NCBI RefSeq assembly: GCF_000745475.1
Contig: NZ_JQJJ01000008.1
Coordinates: 1,013,384 to 1,077,383 of the forward strand
Direction of reading: 5' to 3'
DNA: 64,000 nt
DNA from: Allobosea sp. UNC402CLCol
GTDB taxonomy: Bacteria; Pseudomonadota; Alphaproteobacteria; Rhizobiales; Beijerinckiaceae
Shown here: positions 46,204 to 54,062 of the stretch, piece after piece
Layout: each line of letters opens with the position of its first letter
Position numbering within the stretch: position 1 is the stretch's first letter
The notes under the pieces: model-generated
The model's input: the letters and a program-made list of their open reading frames with translations, nothing else
Databases searched by the model: none
Told to the model about the DNA's origin: nothing
Made by a program: the position numbers and the translations under genes

Positions 46204-47115
46204 ATGGCCTTGCGGCCCCCGCCCTCCTCCACCGCCATGCGCGCCTTCGTCACCGTCGCGCGACTGGGCTCGACCGCCCGCGCCGCCGGCGTCGTCAACC
46301 TGACGCAGAGCGCGGTCTCCAAGCAGATCCTGTCGCTCGAGCACCATCTCGGCACCGTGCTGTTCGAGCGCAATCCGGTCGGCCTCAAGCTGACCGAGGC
46401 CGGCGCGATCTACCTGCCCTATGCCGAAGCCGCCCTGGAGCAGATGGAACGCGGTGCGATGCGCCTAGCCGAGCGCGTCGCCATCGCCCGGCCGATCCGG
46501 TTGCACATGGTCGCCATCGCCGGCGAGCGCTGGCTGATGGAGCGCTTCCCCGTCTTCGCCGAGGCCCATCCCGGCGTCGACGTCCAGTTCACCAACTATG
46601 TCAGCGAAAACGAGACGGAAGAGCCCGACATCGAGATCAACCACGGCACCCCGCCCTGGCCCGGCAAGGAGGCGCATTATCTGTTCGGCCGCGATGTCGC
46701 CCTCGTCGCCGCGCCCGAATTGCTGGAGCGCATGGGCGGTTTCCGCCGCGCCGCCGACATCCAGAAGATGACGCTGCTGCAGCATTACCAGATGCCGGCC
46801 TTCTGGGCCGAGTTCACCGAGGCGCATGGCCTGCGCGGCGCGGTGCCGGCCCATACCGTCCGCTACGGCTATTACTCCGTCATCATCCGCGCTGCGGTCG
46901 CGGGGCTCGGCGTCGCGCTGGCGCCACGCTGCTATGTCGCCGAGGAACTGGCCTCGGGCGCGCTGGTCAACCCGCTCGATATCGGCTTCACCAGCGTCAC
47001 CGGCTGCTGGCTGACCCGCCGCCTGGACCAGCCCTCGCGCCCCGGCCTCGACGCCTTCATCGCCTGGCTGAGGACGGAGGCGGCGGCTTTCGACGCGGCG
47101 ACGCGAGCAGCCTGA
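46204..47115 (+). CDS. LysR family transcriptional regulator, GcvA-like
   Basis: Regulator of 303 residues. The helix-turn-helix is RAFVTVARLGSTARAAGVVN through LTQSAVSKQILSLEHHLG (about residues 12-50), followed by the periplasmic-binding-like effector domain with FTNYVSENETEEPDIEINHG near 140. I use the ATG at 46204 with ACGGAA ahead; the frame is open upstream to 45985 across the promoter region. It is divergent from the amino acid transporter with about 200 bp between them, the classic layout for LysR control of the neighbouring operon. Confidence 0.9.
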   Translation: MALRPPPSSTAMRAFVTVARLGSTARAAGVVNLTQSAVSKQILSLEHHLGTVLFERNPVGLKLTEAGAIYLPYAEAALEQMERGAMRLAERVAIARPIRLHMVAIAGERWLMERFPVFAEAHPGVDVQFTNYVSENETEEPDIEINHGTPPWPGKEAHYLFGRDVALVAAPELLERMGGFRRAADIQKMTLLQHYQMPAFWAEFTEAHGLRGAVPAHTVRYGYYSVIIRAAVAGLGVALAPRCYVAEELASGALVNPLDIGFTSVTGCWLTRRLDQPSRPGLDAFIAWLRTEAAAFDAATRAA

Positions 47116-47169
47116 GCGCCCGCAACCTCCCGGCCGGCCATGCGTTGATCGGTACAGGAGGAGGCCGCC

Positions 47170-47556
47170 ATGATCACCATTCTTCCGGCGCCCGACCATG
47201 TTCTCGCCATCGCGCTCAGCGGCACCATCGAGCCGGCCGATATCGAGCGCGTCGCCGCCGATGTCGAAGACCGGCTGAGCCGGCACGAGAAGGTCTCGAT
47301 CCTCGCCGACATCACCGCCTTCGACGACATGACCTTCGCCGCGGCCTGGAAGGACGCGCGCTACAGCTTCGGCAAGCTCTGGGAACTCAGGCGCTTCCCC
47401 AAGGAGGCGATCATCGTCGAGAAGGGCTGGCTCGATCGCGTCGCGCGGCTCTTCGCCCCGGTGGTCCCCTTCGTCGAGATCCGCACCTTCCCGCCGGCCG
47501 AGCGCGAAGCCGCGCTGGCCTGGGCCGCCGATATCGAGGGCGGCCCCGACACCTGA
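47170..47556 (+). CDS. SpoIIAA-like/STAS-fold small protein
   Basis: Protein of 128 residues with alternating beta strands and helices (DHVLAIALSGTIEPADIERV, VSILADITAFDDMTFAAAWK, KEAIIVEKGWLDRVARLF). It resembles the SpoIIAA-like DUF3478 family related to STAS and SEC14 folds. AGGAGGAGG ahead of the ATG is a strong ribosome site. It is 54 bp after the LysR gene on the same strand. Binding of a small lipid or nucleotide is suggested only by fold. Confidence 0.8.
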   Translation: MITILPAPDHVLAIALSGTIEPADIERVAADVEDRLSRHEKVSILADITAFDDMTFAAAWKDARYSFGKLWELRRFPKEAIIVEKGWLDRVARLFAPVVPFVEIRTFPPAEREAALAWAADIEGGPDT

Positions 47557-47568
47557 AGCACGGGCGCT

Positions 47569-47589
47569 GCGAGCCGGGGCTCGGCTCGC
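47569..47589. terminator. Hairpin between convergent genes
   Basis: Seven-bp arms GCGAGCC/GGCTCGC around GGGGCTC in the 52-bp gap between the SpoIIAA-like gene and phoB. There is no T-run on either side, so termination would be weak or Rho-assisted. Confidence 0.35.
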
Positions 47590-47608
47590 GTGTCAGCTCC
47601 GGCGGCAG

Positions 47609-48307
47609 TCAGCTTCTGGCGAACGTCTCGTCGAAGGCATAGCCCGCGCCGCGCACGGTCCGGAGCGGGTCCTTGGCGTCGGCAGGCGTGATCGCCTTGC
47701 GCAGGCGGCCGACATGCACGTCGACCGTGCGCTCGTCGATATAGACGTCCCGGCCCCAGACGGCGTCGAGGAGCTGGGCGCGGGAATAGACGCGGCCCGG
47801 TGCCTGCATCAGGAACTCGAGCAGGCGGAACTCGGTCGGTCCCAGATGCAGCTCGCTGCCGGCGCGGCGGACGCGCCGCGTGGTGCGGTCGAGCTCGAGG
47901 TCGCCCGCCTGCAGAAGACCGGCGACATGGCCGGGCTTCGCCCGGCGCAGCAGCGCCTGGATGCGCGCGGTCAGCTCCGGCAGGGAGAACGGCTTCACGA
48001 CATAGTCGTCGGCGCCGGTCGCGAGCCCGCGCACCCGCTCGGTCTCCTCGCCGCGCGCCGTCAACATGATGATCGGCACCCGCTCGGTGTCGCGCCGCGA
48101 GCGCAGCCGGCGGCAGAGCTCGATGCCGGAAAGGCCCGGCAGCATCCAGTCCAGCAGCACCAGATCGGGCGTGTGGTCGCGCAGATGCAGTTCGGCGTCG
48201 TCCCCCCGCGCCACGCTGTCGACCTCGAAGCCCTCGGCTTCGAGGTTGTAGCGCAGCAGCAGGGTGAGAGGCTCTTCGTCCTCGACGATCAGGATGCGTG
48301 CCGCCAT
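47609..48307 (-). CDS. phoB: Phosphate regulon response regulator
   Basis: OmpR-type regulator of 232 residues. The receiver domain has the acidic pair in IVEDEEPL near 9, the phospho-acceptor Asp in LVLLDWMLPGLSGIELC near 53, MLTARGEE near 80 and the Lys in DDYVVKPFSLPEL near 104. The winged-helix output domain has LGPTEFRLLEFLMQAPGRVY near 152-170 and DERTVDVHVGRLRKAI near 193. It is the last gene of the pst-pho unit, 12 bp after phoU. Its kinase PhoR is not encoded in the window. Confidence 0.96.
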   Translation of the reverse strand: MAARILIVEDEEPLTLLLRYNLEAEGFEVDSVARGDDAELHLRDHTPDLVLLDWMLPGLSGIELCRRLRSRRDTERVPIIMLTARGEETERVRGLATGADDYVVKPFSLPELTARIQALLRRAKPGHVAGLLQAGDLELDRTTRRVRRAGSELHLGPTEFRLLEFLMQAPGRVYSRAQLLDAVWGRDVYIDERTVDVHVGRLRKAITPADAKDPLRTVRGAGYAFDETFARS

Positions 48308-48319
48308 GATTCCTTAGCC

Positions 48320-49039
48320 TCAGCTACCCGTGATCGCCTCGACCTCGATATTGGTCGTGTCGAGCTTCGGCCGGTTCGCGTCGAGCGAGTCACCGGTGAT
48401 GAGATAGTGGATCGTCTCGGCGATGTTGGTGGTGTGGTCGCCGATGCGCTCGATGTTCTTGGCGCAGAACAGAAGATGCGTGCAGAAGGTGATGTTGCGC
48501 GGATCTTCCATCATATAGGTCAGGAGCTCGCGGAACAGCGAGGTGTAGAGCGCGTCGATCTCATCGTCGCGGCGCCAGACCTCGAGCGCCTTCTGCTCGT
48601 TGCCGGCGGCATAGGCGTCGAGCACGTCCTTGAGCTGCGCCTGAACGAGGCGGCTGATGTGCTCCAGCCCGACCACGGCGCGGTGCGGCGGCTGGAACTG
48701 CCCGGAGATGGCGACGGCGCGCTTGGCGATGTTCTTGGCGAGATCGCCGACACGCTCGACATCCGCCGCGATGCGGATGGCGGAGATCAGCTCGCGCAGA
48801 TCGTTGGCCAGCGGCTGGCGCCGGGCGATGGTCAGCACCGCCTTCTCCTCGACCTCGCGCTGGAGATTGTCGAGGCGCTGATCGGCGGAGATGATCTTCT
48901 GGGCCAGCGTGGTGTCGCGGCGCACCAGCGCCACGGTCGCATCGCCGAGCATGCGCTCGGCCATCCCGCCCATTTCGGCGAGGCTGCGGCGAAGGCCTTC
49001 GAGATCGGCGTCGTAGGAGCGGACGATATGGTCGGTCAT
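48320..49039 (-). CDS. phoU: Phosphate-specific transport system accessory protein
   Basis: Cytoplasmic all-helical protein of 239 residues that links Pst activity to PhoR/PhoB signalling. Two PhoU repeats are visible: LRRSLAEMGGMAERMLGDAT near 15, with the metal-binding ARRQPLANDLRELISAIRIA near 75, and GLEHISRLVQAQLKDVLDAY near 125, with CAKNIERIGDHTTNIAETIH near 198. It lies between pstB (22 bp) and phoB (12 bp) in the leftward operon. Confidence 0.96.
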   Translation of the reverse strand: MTDHIVRSYDADLEGLRRSLAEMGGMAERMLGDATVALVRRDTTLAQKIISADQRLDNLQREVEEKAVLTIARRQPLANDLRELISAIRIAADVERVGDLAKNIAKRAVAISGQFQPPHRAVVGLEHISRLVQAQLKDVLDAYAAGNEQKALEVWRRDDEIDALYTSLFRELLTYMMEDPRNITFCTHLLFCAKNIERIGDHTTNIAETIHYLITGDSLDANRPKLDTTNIEVEAITGS

Positions 49040-49061
49040 GGGGTTCCTCCTCCGTCGCCGC

Positions 49062-49868
49062 TCAGCCGAACCGGCCGGTGACGTAATCCTGCGTCTGCTT
49101 CTTCGCCGGGTTCATGAAGATCGTGTTGGTCGGCGCGAACTCGATGACCTCGCCGAGATACATGAAGGCCGTGTACTGCGAGATGCGCGCCGCCTGCTGC
49201 ATGTTGTGGGTGACGATGGCGATGGTGAAGTCGCTCTTGAGCTGCTCCAGCAGGTCCTCGATCTTGCCGGTCGAGATCGGGTCGAGCGCCGAGGTCGGCT
49301 CGTCGAACAGGATCACTTCCGGCTTCTGCGCGATGGTGCGCGCGATGCACAGGCGCTGCTGCTGGCCGCCGGAGAGGCCCATGCCGGAGCTCTTCAGCTT
49401 GTCCTTGACCTCGTCCCAGAGCGCGGCGCGGCGCAGTGCGCCCTCTACGCGGTCGTCGAGCTCCGACTTCGGCGGCTTCTCGTAGAGGCGGATGCCGAAG
49501 GCGACGTTGTCGTAGATCGACATCGGGAAGGGCGTCGGCTTCTGGAACACCATGCCGACGCGCGAGCGCAGCTCGTTCACATCGACGTCGTTGGAGATGA
49601 TGTTGCGCCCGTCGAGCATGATCTCGCCGGTCGCCTTCTGCTCCGGATAGAGCGAGTAGATCCGGTTGAAGATGCGCAGCAGGGTCGACTTGCCGCAGCC
49701 CGAAGGCCCGATCAGCGCCGTGACATGGCGGTCACGGAAGTCGAGATTGATGTTCTTCAGCGCCTTGTGCTCGCCGTAGTAGAAATCGAGGTTTTTCACC
49801 GCGATCCGGACGGGAGCCTCGGCATCGAGCGACTGCGGGGAGAGTTCAAGGGTCGAAAGCATCGACAT
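49062..49868 (-). CDS. pstB: Phosphate ABC transporter ATP-binding protein
   Basis: ATPase of 268 residues. The N-terminus carries the family's [20 protein letters not shown] near 20. Walker A is [20 protein letters not shown] near 50, [20 protein letters not shown] near 95 is the Q-loop region, [20 protein letters not shown] the signature near 162 and [20 protein letters not shown] the Walker B near 185. I prefer the ATG at 49868 with GAGG just ahead; a start at 49904 is possible. Confidence 0.96.
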   Translation of the reverse strand: MSMLSTLELSPQSLDAEAPVRIAVKNLDFYYGEHKALKNINLDFRDRHVTALIGPSGCGKSTLLRIFNRIYSLYPEQKATGEIMLDGRNIISNDVDVNELRSRVGMVFQKPTPFPMSIYDNVAFGIRLYEKPPKSELDDRVEGALRRAALWDEVKDKLKSSGMGLSGGQQQRLCIARTIAQKPEVILFDEPTSALDPISTGKIEDLLEQLKSDFTIAIVTHNMQQAARISQYTAFMYLGEVIEFAPTNTIFMNPAKKQTQDYVTGRFG

Positions 49869-49907
49869 GGTCCTCAAGGTCGGGCGCGACCGGGCTGGAT
49901 TCAAGTC

Positions 49908-50795
49908 TTATTTGCCGCCGGCGACGACGCGCCGAGCGATGATCGAGAGCAGCAGGATCGAGATCGTGATGATCAGCGAACCGGCCCAGGCGAGTTGCTG
50001 CCAGTTCTCGTAAGGGGCGGAGGCGAACTGGTAGATCGTGACCGGCAGGTTGGAAACGCCGCCGACGAGATTGGGCGAGAACCAGAAATTGTTGTTCAGC
50101 GCCGTGAAGATCAGCGGCGCCGTCTCGCCGGCGATGCGGGCGAGTGCCAGCAGGATGCCAGTGACCATGCCGGCCTTCGCCGCGCGCCAGGTCACACTGG
50201 TGATGACGACGGAAGGCGGCGCGCCGAGCGCCGAGCCTGCCTCGCGCAGCGGGCCGGGCACGAGGCTGAGCATGTCCTCGGTGGTGCGCACGATGACCGG
50301 GATCGCGATGATGCCGAGCGCGACGCCGCCGGCCCAGCCCGAATACCCGCGGAACGGCTCGACCAGGATGACGTAGACGAACAGGCCGATCAGGATCGAC
50401 GGCGCCGAGAGCAGGATGTCGTTGATGAAGCGGATGATGTTGGCGAGCTTGGAGCCGCGGCCGTATTCCGCCAGCCAGGTGCCGGCGAGCACGCCGATCG
50501 GCGTCGCCACCGCAATGCCCAGGAAGGTCAGCACGATCGAGCCGACGATGGCGTTGGCGAGGCCGCCGCCCTCGGAGCCCGGCCCGGGCGTGACATGGGT
50601 GAAGGTCGCGAGCGAGAGCCCGCCGATGCCCTTCACCAGCAGCATGCCGAGAATCCAGAACAGCACGAAGATGGCGCAGAAGGTGAAGCCGGTGGCGATG
50701 ACCTTCATCGCGCGGTCGGCGGTGCGGCGCGACTGGCGCACGCGCCCCCAGGCGATGTGCGATGCGGCCGGTGCGGAAGAGGTGGACATGCTCAT
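49908..50795 (-). CDS. pstA: Phosphate ABC transporter permease PstA
   Basis: Inner-membrane permease of 295 residues with six membrane helices. Features are [20 protein letters not shown] near 77, [20 protein letters not shown] near 108 and the EAA-type loop [20 protein letters not shown] near 185, then [18 protein letters not shown] near 221. It lies 12 bp after pstC and 39 bp before pstB. The N-terminal 18 residues before the first basic patch are Ser/Ala rich, as in other alphaproteobacterial PstA. Confidence 0.95.
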   Translation of the reverse strand: MSMSTSSAPAASHIAWGRVRQSRRTADRAMKVIATGFTFCAIFVLFWILGMLLVKGIGGLSLATFTHVTPGPGSEGGGLANAIVGSIVLTFLGIAVATPIGVLAGTWLAEYGRGSKLANIIRFINDILLSAPSILIGLFVYVILVEPFRGYSGWAGGVALGIIAIPVIVRTTEDMLSLVPGPLREAGSALGAPPSVVITSVTWRAAKAGMVTGILLALARIAGETAPLIFTALNNNFWFSPNLVGGVSNLPVTIYQFASAPYENWQQLAWAGSLIITISILLLSIIARRVVAGGK

Positions 50796-50807
50796 CTGAC
50801 CCAGACC

Positions 50808-51779
50808 TCAGAATTTCTTGACCCGGGCGACCAGCAGCCGCGCGATGACGAGGACGACGAAGGTGACGAAGAACAGGATGCAGCCCAGCGCGATCAGCGA
50901 ATTGAGCTGCAGGCCCATCGCCTCGTTGAACTCGTTGGCGATGCGCGAGGCGATGGTCGAGCCGGGGTCGAGGATCGAGGCCGAGAGCCGGTTGGCGTTG
51001 CCGACCACGAAGGTCACCGCCATCGTCTCGCCGAGCGCACGGCCGAGCCCGAGCATGATCGCGCCGATGATCGAGACGCCGGCCTGCGGCACCAGCACAT
51101 GGCGCACGACTTCCCAGGTGGTCGCCCCAATTCCATAGGCGCTCTCGCGCAGCACCGAGGGGATCTGCTCCAGCATGTCGCGGGTGATCGAGGCGATGAA
51201 GGGCACGATCATGAAGGCGAGGATGATGCCCGCGGTGAAGATGCCAAGGCCCGAGGGCGAGCGCGAATAGAGCACCGTGCCGACGATCGGGATGCCCTCG
51301 ACGATATTCGAGAGCGGGATCTGGACATAGGCCGCGAAGAGCGGCGCGAAGACGAACAGCCCCCACATGCCGTAGATGATCGAGGGTACGGCGGCGAGCA
51401 GCTCGATCGCGGTCGCGACCGGCCGCTTGAACCAGGGCGGGGCGAGCTGCGTCAGGAACACGGCGATGCCGAGCGAGAGCGGCACGCCGATGACGAGCGC
51501 GATCAACGCCGTCGAGAGCGTGCCGACGATCGCCGGCCAGGCGCCGTACTGCTCGTTCTGCGTATCCCAGACGCTGGAGGTGATGAAGCCGAGGCCGAAT
51601 TCGCGGAAGGCCGGCCAGCCGCCGACGATCATCGAGAGCATGATGCCGGCGAGCAGCACCAGCACCAGCAGCGCGGCGAGGAAGCTCGCATTGCGGAAGA
51701 CGAGATCGAAGGTCGCCTTCGGCGTCTTCCGGATCACCGGCGCCGGGGGAATGCTTTTCATGTCGGTTACGGCGGTCAT
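50808..51779 (-). CDS. pstC: Phosphate ABC transporter permease PstC
   Basis: Inner-membrane permease of 323 residues. Landmarks are LIALVIGVPLSLGIAVFLTQ near 98, ELLAAVPSIIYGMWGLFVFA near 130, the EAA loop RESAYGIGATTWEVVRHVLV near 215 and RALGETMAVTFVVGNANRLS near 250. I use the ATG at 51779 (MTAVTDMKSIPPAP) with GGAG upstream; the frame is open to 51848 through a palindromic repeat. It starts 173 bp after pstS, with that repeat in the gap. Confidence 0.95.
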   Translation of the reverse strand: MTAVTDMKSIPPAPVIRKTPKATFDLVFRNASFLAALLVLVLLAGIMLSMIVGGWPAFREFGLGFITSSVWDTQNEQYGAWPAIVGTLSTALIALVIGVPLSLGIAVFLTQLAPPWFKRPVATAIELLAAVPSIIYGMWGLFVFAPLFAAYVQIPLSNIVEGIPIVGTVLYSRSPSGLGIFTAGIILAFMIVPFIASITRDMLEQIPSVLRESAYGIGATTWEVVRHVLVPQAGVSIIGAIMLGLGRALGETMAVTFVVGNANRLSASILDPGSTIASRIANEFNEAMGLQLNSLIALGCILFFVTFVVLVIARLLVARVKKF

Positions 51780-51842
51780 TCCGCGAGGCTCCGATAATGT
51801 CGCCGAGGCTGCTCGAGCCGGTCCGGTTCGATCGGCCTCAGC

Positions 51843-51895
51843 CCTCATCCTGAAGAGCCTCCGGTGCCGCGACCGGCGGCTCCTCAGGATGAAGG
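51843..51895. repeat. CCTCATCC palindromic element, copy 11, between pstS and pstC
   Basis: CCTCATCCTGAAGAGCCTCC, then GGTGCCGCGACC, then GGCGGCTCCTCAGGATGAAGG. It resembles copy 5. Its position after pstS, the most abundant product of pst operons, would suit a hairpin that protects the pstS part of the mRNA. Confidence 0.7.
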
Positions 51896-51952
51896 CTGAG
51901 CGTGGTCGGGCAAGGCGGGATAACCCGCCTCGCCCTGTCGGTCAGGCTGCCA

Positions 51953-52978
51953 TCAGAAGATCGGCTTGCCGGAGTTGTCGGTCACGCCCTTCCAGGCGGC
52001 GCGGACCTCGTCCTTGACGTTGGCCGGGAGCGGCACGTAGTCGAGATCGCTCGCCAGCTTGTCGCCGCTCTTGTAGGCCCAGTCGAAGAACTTCAGCGCG
52101 GCCTGCACGTCGGCCGGGCTTTCCGGCTTGGCATGGACCAGGATGAAGGTCGCCGAGGTGATCGGCCAGGCATCCTTGCCCTTCTGGTTGTTGAGCGAGA
52201 TGCCGAAGCCCGGCTGCTCTTTCCAGTCGGCATTGGCGGCCGCGGCCTGGAAGGCCTCGATCGTCGGCATCGGGAAGTTGCCGTCGGCATTCTTCACCAG
52301 GGCGTAGGAGAGCTTGTTCTGCTTGGCATAGGCGTACTCGACATAGCCGATCGAGTTCGCGACCTGCTTCACCGAAGCGGAAACGCCCTCATTGCCCTTG
52401 CCGCCGATACCGACCGGCCACTGCACGGCGGTGTTGTTGCCGATCTTGGTCTTCCACTCGGCCGAAACCTTGGAGAGGTAGTCGGTGAAGACGAAGGTCG
52501 TGCCCGAGCCGTCCGAACGGTAGACCGGGTTGATGTTGGCGTCGGGGAGCTTCAGATCGCCGTTGAGCGCGACGATCTTCGGGTCGTTCCACTTCTTGAT
52601 CTCGCCGAGATAGATCCCGGCGACGATCTCGCCCGAGAGCTTGAGCTTGCCCGGCTCGATGCCGGCGATGTTCACAGCCGGAACGACGCCGCCCATCACG
52701 GTCGGGAACTGGATCAGGCCGTCCTTGGAGAGCTCCTCGCCCTTGAGCGGGGCGTCGGTCGCACCGAAGGCGACGGTCTTCGCCTTGATCTGGCGGATGC
52801 CGCCACCCGAGCCGATCGACTGGTAGTTCAGGCCGATGCCGGCTTCCTTCTGATAGGCCTCGGCCCATTTCGAATAGATCGGGAAGGGGAAGGTCGCGCC
52901 GGCGCCGGTGATGTCGGCAGCCTGGGCGGAACCGGCGATCCCGGCGGCAACGGCCGCGAGAACGAGAATCTTGCGCAT
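51953..52978 (-). CDS. pstS: Phosphate ABC transporter substrate-binding protein
   Basis: Periplasmic phosphate receptor of 341 residues. The signal MRKILVLAAVAAGIAGSAQA is cleaved before ADITGAGATFPFPIYSKWAE, the family hallmark. Ligand residues are visible in GSGGGIRQIKAKTVAFGATD near 57-76 and in YRSDGSGTTFVFTDYLSK near 155. It is the first gene of the operon; the PHO box ends 55 bp before the ATG. GAGAGGACA is the ribosome site. Confidence 0.97.
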   Translation of the reverse strand: MRKILVLAAVAAGIAGSAQAADITGAGATFPFPIYSKWAEAYQKEAGIGLNYQSIGSGGGIRQIKAKTVAFGATDAPLKGEELSKDGLIQFPTVMGGVVPAVNIAGIEPGKLKLSGEIVAGIYLGEIKKWNDPKIVALNGDLKLPDANINPVYRSDGSGTTFVFTDYLSKVSAEWKTKIGNNTAVQWPVGIGGKGNEGVSASVKQVANSIGYVEYAYAKQNKLSYALVKNADGNFPMPTIEAFQAAAANADWKEQPGFGISLNNQKGKDAWPITSATFILVHAKPESPADVQAALKFFDWAYKSGDKLASDLDYVPLPANVKDEVRAAWKGVTDNSGKPIF

Positions 52979-53033
52979 TGAGATGTCCTCTCTGGGTCGC
53001 TGTTTGCAGCGACCTCGTCAGAACACCCTCAGT

Positions 53034-53051
53034 ATGACAGCCACATGACAT
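53034..53051 (-). promoter_or_regulatory. PHO box upstream of pstS
   Basis: Read on the minus strand: ATGTCAT-GTGG-CTGTCAT, two 7-base direct repeats with an 11-base period, one mismatch to the CTGTCAT-N4-CTGTCAT consensus for PhoB. It is 56-73 bp before the pstS ATG. Partial half-sites (CCGTCAT, CTGTCAC) continue to 53082 on the other strand with a 12-base period. PhoB binding should activate the whole pst-pho unit. Confidence 0.9.
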
Positions 53052-53303
53052 TCCGTCATGAAAACTGTCACAAAGTCTCAGAGCGCAGTAGCATTGGCGC
53101 CCCAAGCGGCAATGTGGCACCGATACGCCGCAAGTTTGGCACTGCTATGTATCGGTGGATGTTTGGGTTGCAAGAAATGCGGATTCAACGGGCGCTCAAG
53201 GAGTTCCAACTGCCTCGTGTGAAAATCGAGGCATAATGTTGCCGCGATTGCAGGAAGAGTTCCGCAAACTCGTAAGGCGCCCGGCTCATGCCGGGCGCCT
53301 TTT
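53052..53303 (+). ncRNA. Candidate small RNA or short-peptide transcript ending at an orphan terminator
   Basis: No annotated gene leads into the strong rightward terminator at 53274-53303. The only open frame feeding it is a 29-codon one (53147-53236, starting MYRWMFGLQEMR) without a ribosome site. A short transcript starting somewhere in 53080-53150, divergent from pstS, would explain the terminator. The promoter and the exact start are not identified. Confidence 0.3.
53274..53303 (+). terminator. Strong orphan intrinsic terminator
   Basis: Ten-bp GC stem GGCGCCCGGC/GCCGGGCGCC with loop TCAT, preceded by AA and followed by TTTT. It is oriented rightward only, since the other strand gives no U-run. 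It follows no recognised gene. Confidence 0.85.
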
Positions 53304-53408
53304 ATCGTGCAAGCGATTTCGATCTCAGCTGAGGGCACGGGAGGGCTGGCTGGAAGAAAGGCTGCCGTCACATTAGGGCGAAGTCGGACTTTGGCCCATT
53401 GCCGACTC

Positions 53409-54061
53409 TCACACGGTCCGGTTTCGGGCACTGTGATGAGTCGATCGAAGCGGGTGCGCAGCGGGTCCCTCCGCCGAAGGGCGCTGTCTTCCAGTGAGCA
53501 TACCGCACGGAACCCTGCAGCGCTTCTTAGCGATCATCCTTCGGCAGGTTGCGCGCATTCGCGCCGCCCGGGCGGCCTTCCCATCGTCCACGGATAGCGT
53601 TGGCAGGTCGAAATAGTCGTGCGTCGTCGCGTCGCCCTGTCCGCCTATGCGATCGACCGCGTCGAGCGTGGCAGGGTCGACATGCCGTCGCTCATTGACC
53701 GCGTCTGCCCGGAAATGCGCATAGACCACCTCGTCGAGAATGATCTCGCGCGAATTGCCGATGCCGAGCGTGGTGTGGTGGCAGCATTCGAAGGCGGCCG
53801 GCGCCTCGCCAATCCAGGGACAAGGCGCCTTTTCGTCGGGCCGCGCGGTCAGGCCCGCTTCCGCCAGTTCGTCGGCCCCGGCAGGAAACGGCACGGCGCA
53901 GACATTCATCCCGGCGACCAGCGCATTGGGAACGACGTTCACCGTGAAGGCAAGCGTCTCCCGATCATTGCGCGCGCGCCTTGTCCTTCTGCGCGCCAGT
54001 CGGCCGGTATTCGACGCCGAGCGCGCTCGGCACTCGGAAACGGCCGATTGCGCGGCTTCAT
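53409..54061 (-). pseudogene. Degenerate flavin reductase (DIM6/NTAB) family gene
   Basis: The frame below 53942 reads FTVNVVPNALVAGMN, then APAAFECCHHTTLGIGNSRE, IILDEVVYAHFRADAVNERR, HVDPATLDAVDRIGG and DYFDLP, the C-terminal half of a flavin reductase-like domain. Just upstream, another frame reads LGVEYRPTGAQKDKAR and the two join only by shifting frame in a CG-dinucleotide run near 53970-53980. A second shift links to a start MKPRNRPFPSA, one base after the hydrolase stop. The N-terminal FMN-binding part is missing. After about 53570 the frame shows no family resemblance. It appears to be a truncated, twice-frameshifted remnant that once followed the hydrolase. Confidence 0.7.
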
Positions 54062-54062
54062 T

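Noticed and set aside
53155..53376. A 73-codon rightward frame near the pst promoter
   Set aside because: It runs straight through a strong intrinsic terminator and has no ribosome site.
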